DNA of 64,000 nt from assembly GCF_034427455.1 (NCBI RefSeq), contig NZ_JAXQNN010000005.1, positions 124,001 through 188,000 of the forward strand. The letters run 5' to 3'. Position 1 is the stretch's first letter; every line of letters starts with the position of its first letter. This document shows positions 52,205 to 60,648 of this stretch, in pieces. The notes under the pieces were generated by a model. That model was not told the origin of the DNA. It saw only the letters and a program-made list of their open reading frames with translations, and made no database searches. The translations under genes were made by a program, and so were the position numbers. This stretch comes from Jeotgalibacillus haloalkalitolerans (GTDB taxonomy: Bacteria > Bacillota > Bacilli > Bacillales > Jeotgalibacillaceae).

Positions 52205-53335
52205 TCAGTTTTCGTCAGTATACTGTTCTTTCACTTTTATGATTGCATCCAGATTATCGAAAAATGCCTCCACAAGGGCAGGATCAAAGTGCTTTCCTTT
52301 TTCCAGACGAATTAATTCCAGAATCTTTTCAAGCGGCCACGCTTCTTTATAAGGCCTTTTAGAACCGAGTGCGTCAAAAACATCAGCAATCGCCACGATC
52401 CTGCCATAGAGATGAATGCCCTCTCCGCTGCGGCCGGCAGGGTAACCTGATCCATCCCACTTTTCGTGGTGGTCCCTCGCAATCAATGCCGCAGCCTGAA
52501 GGATTTTTCTCTTTGATTTTTTAAAAATACCGTATCCAATTTCAGCATGGTTCTTCATTTGGTTAAATTCTATATCGGTTAATTTGCCCGGCTTATTTAA
52601 TATGGCATCGGGAACCGCAACTTTTCCTATATCATGCATAGGACTCGCAAGCTCGATCAGGCGCGATTCTTCTTCTGACAGACCACTGCCTTTTGCAATC
52701 AGATATGAATAAGCTGCTACTCTTTTTACATGCTGACCAGTTTCACGTGAGCGGCTTTCACCAATATTCCCCATTGTCAGAATCATTTCTTTCTGGGATT
52801 CAATCAGTTCAGAGTACAAGATTGCTTTTTCCATTGACTGACCTGTATACGTAGCGGCGAGGGATAAATAAGTCGTATCTTTTTCAGTGAAATGTGAAGG
52901 AGAGGTCTGTTTGTTGACTGCCTGGTAAACACCGATCATTTCCTGGTCTGCATTACGGATTGGAATACATAAGATCGAATATGTACGATATCCGGTTTTC
53001 TGATCGACTGCCGGATTGAACCGACTGTCTTTATACGCATCATTAATAGAAATTGATTCACCTGAATGGTAGGCAGCCCCTACAAGACCTGAGTCAATGG
53101 GGATTTCAATTCTATCAATACCATGGGCAATCTTCGTCCATAGCTTTTTCTCTGAAGGATCTGCAATCCACAGCGTACAGCGATCAGCGAGCGTCAGCCT
53201 TCTGCCCATTTCAGCCATTAATAAATGCAGCTGATCCAGGTCATTTTCATGTGCGAGCTTAGATGCAAATTCAAAGATAATTTTCAGCAGTTCTTCTGCA
53301 GGAATGTCAATTGATGACCCAGAATGTTTTTTCAT
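52205..53335 (-). CDS. GAF and HD-GYP domain phosphodiesterase
   Basis: A 376-residue cytosolic protein. Residues ~20-170 form a GAF domain (LTLADRCTLWIADPSEKKLWTKIA, IPIDSGLVGAAYHSGESI). Residues ~185-365 form an HD-GYP domain: SPMHDIGKVAVPDAILNKPGKL, MKNHAEIGYGIF, ALIARDHHEKWDGSGYPAGRSG (read in parts) and IVAIADVFDAL, with all metal His/Asp and the GYP triad. It is expected to hydrolyse cyclic di-GMP. First gene of the cluster, 11 bp before the cyclase gene. Confidence 0.93.
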   Translation of the reverse strand: MKKHSGSSIDIPAEELLKIIFEFASKLAHENDLDQLHLLMAEMGRRLTLADRCTLWIADPSEKKLWTKIAHGIDRIEIPIDSGLVGAAYHSGESISINDAYKDSRFNPAVDQKTGYRTYSILCIPIRNADQEMIGVYQAVNKQTSPSHFTEKDTTYLSLAATYTGQSMEKAILYSELIESQKEMILTMGNIGESRSRETGQHVKRVAAYSYLIAKGSGLSEEESRLIELASPMHDIGKVAVPDAILNKPGKLTDIEFNQMKNHAEIGYGIFKKSKRKILQAAALIARDHHEKWDGSGYPAGRSGEGIHLYGRIVAIADVFDALGSKRPYKEAWPLEKILELIRLEKGKHFDPALVEAFFDNLDAIIKVKEQYTDEN

Positions 53336-53439
53336 ACCCGCTGTCCCCTTTTACAATTTTTCATTTTCTCTCTATATTCTATGATATATTAATTATATCA
53401 AATTAAAGAATAGAACTAAAGAACTACAAGAGGTGAAAA

Positions 53440-53784
53440 ATGACGCCATTTTCTTATTTATTTCTTTCTCATCTAATTGGGGATTATTTGTTTCAAACAA
53501 GCTGGATGGCCGGACGTAAAAAAGATCATTGGCCAGCACTGCTTACACATTGTTTTGTATATACTGCAACGGTTTCAGTGGTTGCATTTCTGACATTCGG
53601 CGGGCTGTCTTTATTCGGGATTCTATTTATTTTTATTACTCATGTCCTGATTGATAAGCAGCTGGTTGTGCAGTGGTGGGTTACACATATTATGAGTCCT
53701 CCCCCCAGTGAACAGAAATGGCTGACGATCGTTGTTGATCAGACTTTTCATCTGATTGTATTAGCTATTGCTTTATTCCTTTAA
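53440..53784 (+). CDS. DUF3307 family small membrane protein
   Basis: A 114-residue protein with about three to four helices: YLFLSHLIGDYLFQTSWMAGRK (the conserved HLIGDYxxQ helix), LLTHCFVYTATVSVVAFLTF, FIFITHVLIDKQ and HLIVLAIALFL. This pattern of His and Asp in membrane helices is the DUF3307 signature. Function is unknown. Divergent from the HD-GYP gene; AGAGGTG site. Confidence 0.9.
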   Translation: MTPFSYLFLSHLIGDYLFQTSWMAGRKKDHWPALLTHCFVYTATVSVVAFLTFGGLSLFGILFIFITHVLIDKQLVVQWWVTHIMSPPPSEQKWLTIVVDQTFHLIVLAIALFL

Positions 53785-53788
53785 AGAA

Positions 53789-53829
53789 AAAAATAGCGCT
53801 GATTGTCTGAGAGACAGTCAGCGCTATTT
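53789..53829. terminator. Bidirectional terminator
   Basis: AAAATAGCGCTGA ... TCAGCGCTATTTTT, shared by DUF3307 (+) and the EAL gene (-), overlapping the EAL stop. Confidence 0.88.
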
Positions 53830-54744
53830 TTCAAGTGATAAATATTGATTCTGAAATTCCTGTGCCTGTATAGCCTCGCTGTAATGGTAGCCCTGAACAA
53901 TCTGGCCGCCAGTCTGCTGATATAGGTGAAGCGCTTCCTGCGATTCAATTCCTTCAGCCACCGGTACCGCACCTAAGGTTTCAGCCATCTGAACCAGAGA
54001 CTGAACTACTTTGAAAGCTCTATTGTCTGAAGTCATTTTTTTAATAAATGACTGATCAATTTTAAGAAAATCCACATTCACATCAACTAAATGGGCCATA
54101 GTATTGAATCCTGTGCCAAAGTCATCAATTGATATTTTTATGCCGATGTCCTGCAGCATACTGACCTGAGATACCCATACGTCAAGTTCTGTATTGATTC
54201 TTTCTGTCAGCTCAAGTGTAATATATGATGGATCAATTTGATAACTGTGAGTCAAGTGGGCAGTCTCTGTCACGAGGGATCCGTGAACAAAGTGGTTGCC
54301 AGAGATGTTCAGCGCGATATTTGTTAGTTCCTCACCCTGCTCCTGCCACTCTGCCTGCTGCCTGAACAAACGTCCAAGTGTCCATCTCTCAATATCTATA
54401 ATCTGACCTGAATACTCTGCCTGTGGTATAAAACTGTCCGGGTACAGTACGCCCCGTTCAGGATGGTGCCATCTGATAAGTGCTTCAGCTCCAAACAATT
54501 CACCGGTCTTGACATTAATCTGAGGCTGGTAATATAGTTTGAATTCATCTGCCCGCATCGCCCTTTTGACTTCATCACTAAATGAAAGCTTCAAGGCTGA
54601 GACTGAAGCAGGTGGATTCATGTTCTTTTTACCATCTGAAGAAAACGGCGTATTCTTCGACGCCTTTACAGCAGCACTTCTCGGTGAAAAATAAGCGACA
54701 TCCAACGTTAACACCCCTTCAGAAACCAGCGTATTTATATTCAT
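53824..54744 (-). CDS. EAL-domain cyclic di-GMP phosphodiesterase
   Basis: A 306-residue soluble protein. The first ~50 residues are unassigned. The EAL domain follows: LFGAEALIRWHHPERGVLYPD (EAL motif), NIALNISGNHF (metal Asn), YITLELTERINTE, KISIDDFGTGFNTMAHL (loop 6), DFLKIDQSFIKKM and PVAEGIESQEAL. All catalytic acids and the Lys are present, so c-di-GMP hydrolysis is expected. No GGDEF domain is attached. It faces the HD-GYP/cyclase cluster across DUF3307. Confidence 0.92.
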   Translation of the reverse strand: MNINTLVSEGVLTLDVAYFSPRSAAVKASKNTPFSSDGKKNMNPPASVSALKLSFSDEVKRAMRADEFKLYYQPQINVKTGELFGAEALIRWHHPERGVLYPDSFIPQAEYSGQIIDIERWTLGRLFRQQAEWQEQGEELTNIALNISGNHFVHGSLVTETAHLTHSYQIDPSYITLELTERINTELDVWVSQVSMLQDIGIKISIDDFGTGFNTMAHLVDVNVDFLKIDQSFIKKMTSDNRAFKVVQSLVQMAETLGAVPVAEGIESQEALHLYQQTGGQIVQGYHYSEAIQAQEFQNQYLSLEK

Positions 54745-54828
54745 TATAACGCACTCTATGATTATTTCATACTATTTTTTCTGAATTTTTTAATAATATT
54801 AAACAGGCCTTTATTCATAACTTTTTCG

Positions 54829-55275
54829 TTAACCATATTTCTTTTGATGCGCCTTTTTCATCGCAAGATATTCTTCATCTTCACGTACCTTGATCCACTT
54901 CTTTTCAAAAATCGAAGCAGACTCCGCTTTCTCTTCATCAATATCGCGATCATTGATATCACCGCTTTTATCGTACTTTTTTCCACCTTTATAATTTGCA
55001 TAACGCCTTGAACGTGTATACCCCATCTGTATAAACTTACGTGCCATATCCATTCCGACAAAATCATTTTTATCCTTGTAATCCAAATACATTTGATAGA
55101 TTTTTTCAGAGGATTCTTTTGCAATTCCAGGTGTTTTGAAGCGCCAGTGAGGAAGAATCTCGCTTTTATACGGTTCTACAAGGAGAACACCTTGCTCCCC
55201 CCGCCCCACTCTATATAATTCAGGCTGTTCCCTGAAATCAATGTTGTCGAAGTCTAAATCGTAATCAAATGCCAT
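54829..55275 (-). CDS. DUF4385 family protein
   Basis: A 148-residue basic soluble protein: FDYDLDFDNIDFREQPELYRVGRGEQGVLLVEPYKSEILPHWRFKTP (read in parts), FVGMDMARKFIQMGYTRSRRYANYKGGKKY (read in parts), KKWIKVREDEEYLAMKKAHQKKYG. This matches DUF4385, a family also met in phages; function is unknown. AAAGGAGG before the ATG. A weak SigB-like promoter lies upstream. Confidence 0.82.
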   Translation of the reverse strand: MAFDYDLDFDNIDFREQPELYRVGRGEQGVLLVEPYKSEILPHWRFKTPGIAKESSEKIYQMYLDYKDKNDFVGMDMARKFIQMGYTRSRRYANYKGGKKYDKSGDINDRDIDEEKAESASIFEKKWIKVREDEEYLAMKKAHQKKYG

Positions 55276-55299
55276 TGCTGTCAGCCTCCTTTGTACACC

Positions 55300-55325
55300 A
55301 TACCCATTTTAAGAGCTTGGTAAAA
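55300..55325 (-). promoter_or_regulatory. Weak candidate SigB promoter of the DUF4385 gene
   Basis: TTTTAC (55320-55325) and GGGTAT (55300-55305) with a 14-bp spacer on the minus strand. The -10 is perfect but the -35 matches only 4 of 6. Confidence 0.35.
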
Positions 55326-55339
55326 TAAAGGAGTATAAG

Positions 55340-55369
55340 AAAAGAGACTGGGACAAATTCTCAGCCTCT
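55340..55369. terminator. Hairpin at the left end of GC-rich element copy 4
   Basis: AAAAGAGACTGGGA ... TCTCAGCCTCTT, with wobble or mismatch positions; in the same place relative to the element as in copies 2, 3 and 5. Confidence 0.5.
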
Positions 55370-55373
55370 TAAC

Positions 55374-55482
55374 CGTTTCGTTGCGTTTCAGGCGAACGCT
55401 TTCCGCGGCCGGGCGGTGAGCCCCTCCGGCTTCGCCGTATGACCTGTCCCTTTCCGCGAGCCGCCGATTTCCGCTCCACTAC
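55374..55482 (+). repeat. GC-rich palindromic element, copy 4
   Basis: CGTTTCGTTGCGTTTCAGGC to GAGCCGCCGATTTCCGCTCC. Shorter core than copies 2 and 3 (GGTGAGCCCCTCCGGCTTCG ...), same end sequences and orientation. It lies between the DUF4385 start and the next gene's stop. Confidence 0.82.
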
Positions 55483-55543
55483 AATTAAATTCCAATCAAT
55501 ATACTGTTTAACTCAACAAAATAGATTGTTTATTCTTCATCTT

Positions 55544-56026
55544 TCAAGAAATGGCTGCTTTCGTTTTAAGTCTATTCAGTAAGTAACAGCACATGATCAC
55601 GCCTGCCAGGCTTAATCCGCCGGCTCCCATGAAGAAGTAAAAGAAGGCATTTCCGCCAGCTGTCGGGGAGTTTGCGATCGCAACGCCTGCAACTATAAAC
55701 ATTCCGGCTGTCAGGGACAGCAGCATCATCCATCGCTTCAGGTCAGTCCGGAATGTGCGATATGCAATCAGAAGAACGATATACAACACACTTATCATCA
55801 TAACAATAGGAAGCAGAGGCTGAAATTTTGCTGCATATACAAAATGATCAAGCTGTGAAATCTGTCCTGCATGCAGTACTTCTCCATTTAACAGCTGGGA
55901 AAATGGTGTTGAGTAAGCCCATTCCCATGGGTCGTCGATGATTGCACTTCCCTCATACCATGTTCCTGCCGCTGCAACTGCAAGAAAAGTAATGGCAACA
56001 CTTAAATGAGTTGAAAACCCCTTCAA
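55544..56026 (-). CDS. Four-helix membrane protein, unknown function
   Basis: About 160 residues with four membrane helices (SVAITFLAVAAAGTWYEG; LLPIVMMISVLYIVLLIAY; WMMLLSLTAGMFIVAGVAI; FFYFFMGAGGLSLAGVIMC). The longest frame starts six codons earlier at ATG 56044, but AAAGGAGTGAG lies five bases before the TTG at 56026, which I prefer. I recognise no family. Confidence 0.72.
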   Translation of the reverse strand: MKGFSTHLSVAITFLAVAAAGTWYEGSAIIDDPWEWAYSTPFSQLLNGEVLHAGQISQLDHFVYAAKFQPLLPIVMMISVLYIVLLIAYRTFRTDLKRWMMLLSLTAGMFIVAGVAIANSPTAGGNAFFYFFMGAGGLSLAGVIMCCYLLNRLKTKAAIS

Positions 56027-56133
56027 GAATCTCACTCCTTTCATGTCTCATTAATTAGAACTACAATTCACATTAATATTACCTTAACATAAATTTCCTG
56101 ATACGTTCAGTTCAAATTGACATTTTTCCAAAC

Positions 56134-56177
56134 TAAAAACCTGGCAAAAAATCTACATGATTTTTTGCCAGGTTTTA
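56134..56177 (-). terminator. Terminator of the sucrose operon
   Basis: AAAACCTGGCAAAAAATC and GATTTTTTGCCAGGTTTTT, a long perfect stem just past scrB. Confidence 0.92.
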
Positions 56178-56187
56178 TGATTATTCC

Positions 56188-57648
56188 TCAGTCAATTCCA
56201 CGATTCATGCCATTTATCTCATAAGCTGCATTGGAATCTGCTGATATTTTTAATTGTTTGTGCTCTGACAGAGGGAACACTCTGCAGGTAAAAACTGCTT
56301 CTCCATCATTGACAAAGATCTCTGCAATACTGTGATCAACGATGATATCCAGCTGCTTCAAGTCCTGTGAGAGTGTGACTTCTCTCGTTGTGCCAAACTG
56401 CGGCTCTGTTACATGCTTCATTTCCGAACGATCCACTTTTACTTTTTTAGAAGCCTGATCATACGTGAGGATAAACTGTTCCTGATCTGAGCTGAACAGT
56501 TCAAGCTTTAAGCCGCTTATCTGTTCTGTATCAAGCTTTGCTCTCCAGGCCTTTTCATCTCCAAGCTCAATATCAGCTGATCCTGATACTTCTCCTTGTG
56601 CAACAGTTACACCTTTTAACAGCTCAAGCGACTCAGCCGGACGCTGCAATAAACGATTGCCGCTGCGCACTAATTCACGCGGCAATGTCAGGCAGTGTGC
56701 CCATTTGTTTTGATCAGTCGGGAAGTCCACTTCCCCTACACCTGCCCAGCCATACAATAGCCGCTTTCCATCTGCATCAAAGCTTTGCGGCGCATAGAAA
56801 TCAAAGCCTTTATCAAGCTCGTGATATTCATCCACCTGGAATGACAGACCTTTTATATCAAGCGTTCCGGCTACATAGATTGTGTTGAAGACGTTATGAT
56901 AATTTTCTCCTTCAGGTTCGATTCCCTGAGGCGAGAAGATCAGAAAGTCTTTTCCGTCAATCTCAAAGTAGTCCGGACACTCCCACATATAACCGGCAAG
57001 GTCAATGTCCACTGAAAGCTCCCCAAGAAACGTCCAGTTCAGTGCGTCAGGAGAATCGTAGACAATAATTGCACCGGTCTGATCTTCCCGCTGTGCACCC
57101 AGCAGCATGTAGTACTGCCCCTCTTTTTCAAATACTTTCGGGTCTCTTACATGACCTGTATAACCCTCAGGCACACTTTTAATCAAAGGGTTGTGTTCGT
57201 ACTTACGAATCTCGCCATTCTCATCCATGATTGCCAGACACTGATGTGCATCCCTTGCTTCTGCATCATACTTCACATTGCCTGTGTAATATAAATACAG
57301 TTCGTCGCCTACCTGCAGTGAAGCGCCGGAATACGCGCCGTGGGATTCATAATCCTCAACAGGTGTAATGGCCGTGTCGTGTCTCTCAAAACGGGCAAGG
57401 TCCTTTGACGATACGTGTGCCCAGTGCTTCATCCCGTGATATGCACCATAAGGATACCACTGATAGAATACATGGTATTTCCCTTTAAACCACGCAAGGC
57501 CATTCGGGTCATTTAATAGTCCGTACTGAGGGTGAATGTGAAAGGATGGCTTCCACTCATCATGAGCCGACAGCTCTTTTAAAGCTTCAAGCTCTCCTTC
57601 TTCAGCCTCTAAAATTGTTCTGTATTTCGGTTCAGAATAACGGGTCAT
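56188..57648 (-). CDS. scrB: Sucrose-6-phosphate hydrolase (GH32)
   Basis: A 486-residue GH32 enzyme: HPQYGLLNDPNGLAWFKGKYHVFYQW (nucleophile Asp in NDPNG), GHVRDPKVFEKEG (RDP transition-state Asp), MWECPDYFEIDGKDFLIFSPQG (general acid Glu in EC), then a C-terminal beta sandwich. It cleaves intracellular sucrose-6-phosphate to glucose-6-phosphate and fructose. The start is ATG 57648 with AGGAGG seven bases upstream. It follows scrA by 13 bp. Confidence 0.95.
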   Translation of the reverse strand: MTRYSEPKYRTILEAEEGELEALKELSAHDEWKPSFHIHPQYGLLNDPNGLAWFKGKYHVFYQWYPYGAYHGMKHWAHVSSKDLARFERHDTAITPVEDYESHGAYSGASLQVGDELYLYYTGNVKYDAEARDAHQCLAIMDENGEIRKYEHNPLIKSVPEGYTGHVRDPKVFEKEGQYYMLLGAQREDQTGAIIVYDSPDALNWTFLGELSVDIDLAGYMWECPDYFEIDGKDFLIFSPQGIEPEGENYHNVFNTIYVAGTLDIKGLSFQVDEYHELDKGFDFYAPQSFDADGKRLLYGWAGVGEVDFPTDQNKWAHCLTLPRELVRSGNRLLQRPAESLELLKGVTVAQGEVSGSADIELGDEKAWRAKLDTEQISGLKLELFSSDQEQFILTYDQASKKVKVDRSEMKHVTEPQFGTTREVTLSQDLKQLDIIVDHSIAEIFVNDGEAVFTCRVFPLSEHKQLKISADSNAAYEINGMNRGID

Positions 57649-57661
57649 ACTGGTCCTCCTC

Positions 57662-59095
57662 TTAAACATCAAAGCTTGGTTTCTTCACCTTTCCATAAGC
57701 CGCTGTAAATACTGCACCTAATGCAAGCGCTGCTACATTGGCAATCACGTAATGAAGGTGTCCGCCACCAGTGGTAGATACAATCGCAATACCAGGTACT
57801 GCTGTTGCACCGAATCCAAGTGCGTTAATATTCAGGAAGAATACATAAGCACCAGCAATCGCACTCGCAAGACAGCCTGCGATCAGCGGAAATTTATAGC
57901 GTACATTAATCCCGAACAGTGCGGGCTCTGAAATACCAAATAAAATCGATCCAAAAGATGAAATACCAATTTGACGCGCTTTTTTATCGTGCCAGCGAAG
58001 GTAAAGGTAACCAAGTACTGCGCCACCCTGTCCCATCAGTGCTACAGACATCAGCGGCATAATGAAGTTTAAGCCTGTATCTGCGATCAATTGTGCTTCC
58101 ACAGCGCCAATCACGTGGTGAAGACCTGTAATTACGATCACCTGCTGCACACCTGCAAAAATAACAAATCCAACAACACCAAGGTTTTCAGTTGCCCATA
58201 GCAGACTTGACGTCAAACCTTCAGCAAGGAAACGGCCAATTGGTCCAACGATAATGAACAATAGTAAACCTGATAACGTTACAGTTAAAAACGGTGCCAG
58301 GAATAACTTAATCATGTCAGGAACGACACGCGTGAAGAAGTTATCCAGCTTTGCTACAACAAGACCCATCAGCAGGGCAACGATAATTCCGCCCTGGAAT
58401 CCTACAAGCTCTACATTCAATCCTAAAATGTTGATCATTTCAGCATCAACATCACCACTTGCCACTGCATAGGCGTTACCAAGGTCCGGATGAAGCATAA
58501 TTGCCCCGATGACAAGACCTAAAACGGGGTTACCGCCAAACCTCTTAGTAGCAGACCATACAACGAGCAATGGCAAAATCGTAAAGATTCCCGTAGACAT
58601 AATCTGAATAAATCGGTTAATACCTGTAATTGCAGGGAACATGTCTACAACTGACTGTTCTCCAAACACCCCAGGCTGACTGAGCAGACCGGTGATCCCC
58701 ATTAATAATGCAGCTGCTAAAAGCCCCGGGATAATCTGTACAAACACATCTGATAACGCTTTAATCCCGCGCTGAAATGCATTCTGCTTTTTTGCTGAAG
58801 CGCCTTTGACATCGCTAAGTGACATGTCATCCATTCCAGCCTGCTGCTGAAATACTTTATAGACATCATTCACAGTGCCTGCGCCAAAAATAATCTGCAG
58901 CTGGTCACCTGCAATGAATGCGCCTTTGACAAATTCAAGCTGCTCTATATCTTTTACTGAAATTTTGTCCTGATCTTCTGTGACGATCCGGAGTCGCGTT
59001 GCACAATGTGCCGCTCCCTGGATATTTTCTTTCCCGCCTATGAGACGAATGACTTCTTTAACAGTTGGTTCGTATTTTTGAAGCTTTCCACTCAT
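57662..59095 (-). CDS. scrA: PTS sucrose-specific EIIBC component
   Basis: A 477-residue permease. The EIIB domain (~1-85) carries the phosphorylated Cys in GAAHCATRLRI. The EIIC domain has about ten helices, with GNPVLGLVIGAIMLHPDLGNAYA, ITGLHHVIGAVEAQLIADTG and FGISEPALFGINVRYKFPLI (GI-x-EP-type sugar loop). There is no EIIA domain, so a shared glucose EIIA elsewhere must donate phosphate, as in other ScrA systems. Start at ATG 59095 with AAAGGAG. Operators and a cre site lie upstream. Confidence 0.94.
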   Translation of the reverse strand: MSGKLQKYEPTVKEVIRLIGGKENIQGAAHCATRLRIVTEDQDKISVKDIEQLEFVKGAFIAGDQLQIIFGAGTVNDVYKVFQQQAGMDDMSLSDVKGASAKKQNAFQRGIKALSDVFVQIIPGLLAAALLMGITGLLSQPGVFGEQSVVDMFPAITGINRFIQIMSTGIFTILPLLVVWSATKRFGGNPVLGLVIGAIMLHPDLGNAYAVASGDVDAEMINILGLNVELVGFQGGIIVALLMGLVVAKLDNFFTRVVPDMIKLFLAPFLTVTLSGLLLFIIVGPIGRFLAEGLTSSLLWATENLGVVGFVIFAGVQQVIVITGLHHVIGAVEAQLIADTGLNFIMPLMSVALMGQGGAVLGYLYLRWHDKKARQIGISSFGSILFGISEPALFGINVRYKFPLIAGCLASAIAGAYVFFLNINALGFGATAVPGIAIVSTTGGGHLHYVIANVAALALGAVFTAAYGKVKKPSFDV

Positions 59096-59137
59096 GAAGT
59101 TTCTCCTTTCGACAAAGCCGGTTTTATGCAAAAACAG

Positions 59138-59201
59138 TGGAACCGGTTCCATTTTAAGTCTTTTTATAAGAACCGGTTTTTACGATTGTAGAACCGGTTC
59201 C
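59138..59201 (-). promoter_or_regulatory. Three ScrR (LacI-type) operators upstream of scrA
   Basis: AACCGGTT palindromes are centred at 59144.5, 59174.5 and 59195.5 (the first in TGGAACCGGTTCCA), spaced by 30 and 21 bp, so all face nearly the same side of the helix. A fourth weaker one (AGCCGGTT) lies near 59119. Confidence 0.88.
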
Positions 59202-59245
59202 ACAACATGAGTTTAAAACAGAAATTCTAAAAATGCAAGACTTTT

Positions 59246-59259
59246 TGTAAGCGCTATTT
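59246..59259 (-). promoter_or_regulatory. Catabolite-responsive element (cre) for CcpA
   Basis: TGTAAGCGCTATTT matches the TGWAARCGYTWNCW consensus at all but one position. It overlaps the last codon and stop of scrR, about 50-110 bp upstream of the scrA operators. Confidence 0.7.
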
Positions 59260-60240
59260 TTTTCCTTTTACACTTTCGCCTTCACGGATTTTAAAATGTG
59301 GACGCTGAAGCTGATCAACTTCCTCAGACTGCATCAGCTTCACAATTGTAGAAGCTGCCAGATAACCTGTTTCCTGGTAGTCGAATTCAACTGTCACAAG
59401 CGAAGGATGAATCATTTTGGATACCGTGTACCCGCCGAATCCGCTGACTGAAATATCCTCCGGAATACGGTAGCCCTTTTCTCTGATTACCCTCATTGCA
59501 CCTAAGGCAATGGTATCTGTCGCACAAATAATGGCTGATGCCTGTGAATGCTCCAGGCTTTTTTCAGCCGCAAGCATTGCACTGTCAAAGTCAAAACCGC
59601 TTCTGAAAAATTGTATATCTTCAGCTCCATTGTCTCTGCAGGCCGTTTCAATTCCTTTTCTCCTGCGCTGACCTACAGCAACATCTGTTTCATCCACCCC
59701 GATATACGAGATTTTTTTATGCCCTGCTGAAGCAATACACTCCCCCATTTTATAGCCGGCCTGAAAATCGTCGAATACAATACAGTGGGTCTGGTCTGTT
59801 TCCTGGCCGATGATTAACAGAGGTACAGTCAGGGATTCGATCAGTTCAAAGTGTGCAGGTGTGAGTTCCGTTGCAAACAGGATCATGCCATCAACCTTTT
59901 GACGCTGAAGATTCTGCAGACTTTCGATTTCTCTTTCAATGCTGTGACTCGTATTACTGATCAGCGTTGTGTAACCGCGGGTTCTCAGCTCTTCATCCAT
60001 TCTGATCAGGATCTTAGAGGTAACAAACGAATCCAGAGCAGGCGCCACCACTCCCACAAAGCCTGTCTTTCTGGATTTCAGACTTCTGGCGAATGAGTTC
60101 GGCTCATAATTATGCTCTTCAATAATCCGTTTGATTTTTTCGCTTGTTTTCTGGCTGATGCGCCCTCCGTTTAAATAACGGGAGACAGTACTTTTTGCAA
60201 CACCTGCCTGTTTTGCGATGTCATTAATCGTGACTTTCAT
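59254..60240 (-). CDS. scrR: LacI-family repressor of the sucrose operon
   Basis: A 328-residue LacI/GalR regulator: helix-turn-helix VTINDIAKQAGVAKSTVSRYLNGG (residues ~2-25), the hinge helix EPNSFARSLKSRKTG and a periplasmic-binding-like sugar domain (DDFQAGYKMGECIASAGHK, AIICATDTIALGAMRVIREKG). Start at ATG 60240 with AGAGGA upstream. It lies directly upstream of scrA and most likely binds the AACCGGTT sites there, with a sucrose-derived phosphosugar or fructose as inducer. Confidence 0.93.
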   Translation of the reverse strand: MKVTINDIAKQAGVAKSTVSRYLNGGRISQKTSEKIKRIIEEHNYEPNSFARSLKSRKTGFVGVVAPALDSFVTSKILIRMDEELRTRGYTTLISNTSHSIEREIESLQNLQRQKVDGMILFATELTPAHFELIESLTVPLLIIGQETDQTHCIVFDDFQAGYKMGECIASAGHKKISYIGVDETDVAVGQRRRKGIETACRDNGAEDIQFFRSGFDFDSAMLAAEKSLEHSQASAIICATDTIALGAMRVIREKGYRIPEDISVSGFGGYTVSKMIHPSLVTVEFDYQETGYLAASTIVKLMQSEEVDQLQRPHFKIREGESVKGKK

Positions 60241-60404
60241 AAAATCCTCTCCGTATCGTTTCTTTGAATTAAGCATAACGGAAATTGGGGATTTAGGTAA
60301 GTGGTGTAGTGAAACAGCAGTTGTAAGAGGATGGCTGAGTGATCGCCTGATGGTGAGGCGCTGGCGGCATTGCGTTCGGTGGCGGCGGACTTTCAGTCAT
60401 TACA

Positions 60405-60561
60405 TCACCTTGCAGGATGATTCCGCCACCTTTTGCGGTTATTCTATGATCCTCTACACCTATTCCATCACCTTTGATTCACTCTGGTTTTTTCACCTCA
60501 CCTTTGCTGATGATTCAATCACCAATCTGATTAATTCCGCCACCTTTTTGAGGATTCAAAC
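60405..60561. repeat. 21-bp phased degenerate array, class A (TCACC orientation)
   Basis: Units start at 60405, 60426, 60447 (decayed), 60468, 60498, 60519 and 60540; steps 21, 21, 21, 30, 21, 21 bp. Units read TCACCTTTTnnTGATTCnn, the reverse complement of the 7.0-kb units. It lies between the scrR start and the sodC terminator; the 164-codon open frame across it has no ribosome binding site. Nothing else is seen at 60241-60611. Confidence 0.85.
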
Positions 60562-60611
60562 ATGCTGTCTTAACTCACAACCTGATACGAAAAGTCAAAA
60601 CCCAAGCATCC

Positions 60612-60639
60612 AAAAAAAGATGACACAAAGTGCCATCTT
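60612..60639 (-). terminator. Terminator of sodC
   Basis: AAGATGGCACTTTGTGTCATC then TTTTTTTGG on the minus strand (stem shown in plus coordinates). Confidence 0.85.
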
Positions 60640-60648
60640 CCAATCCTG

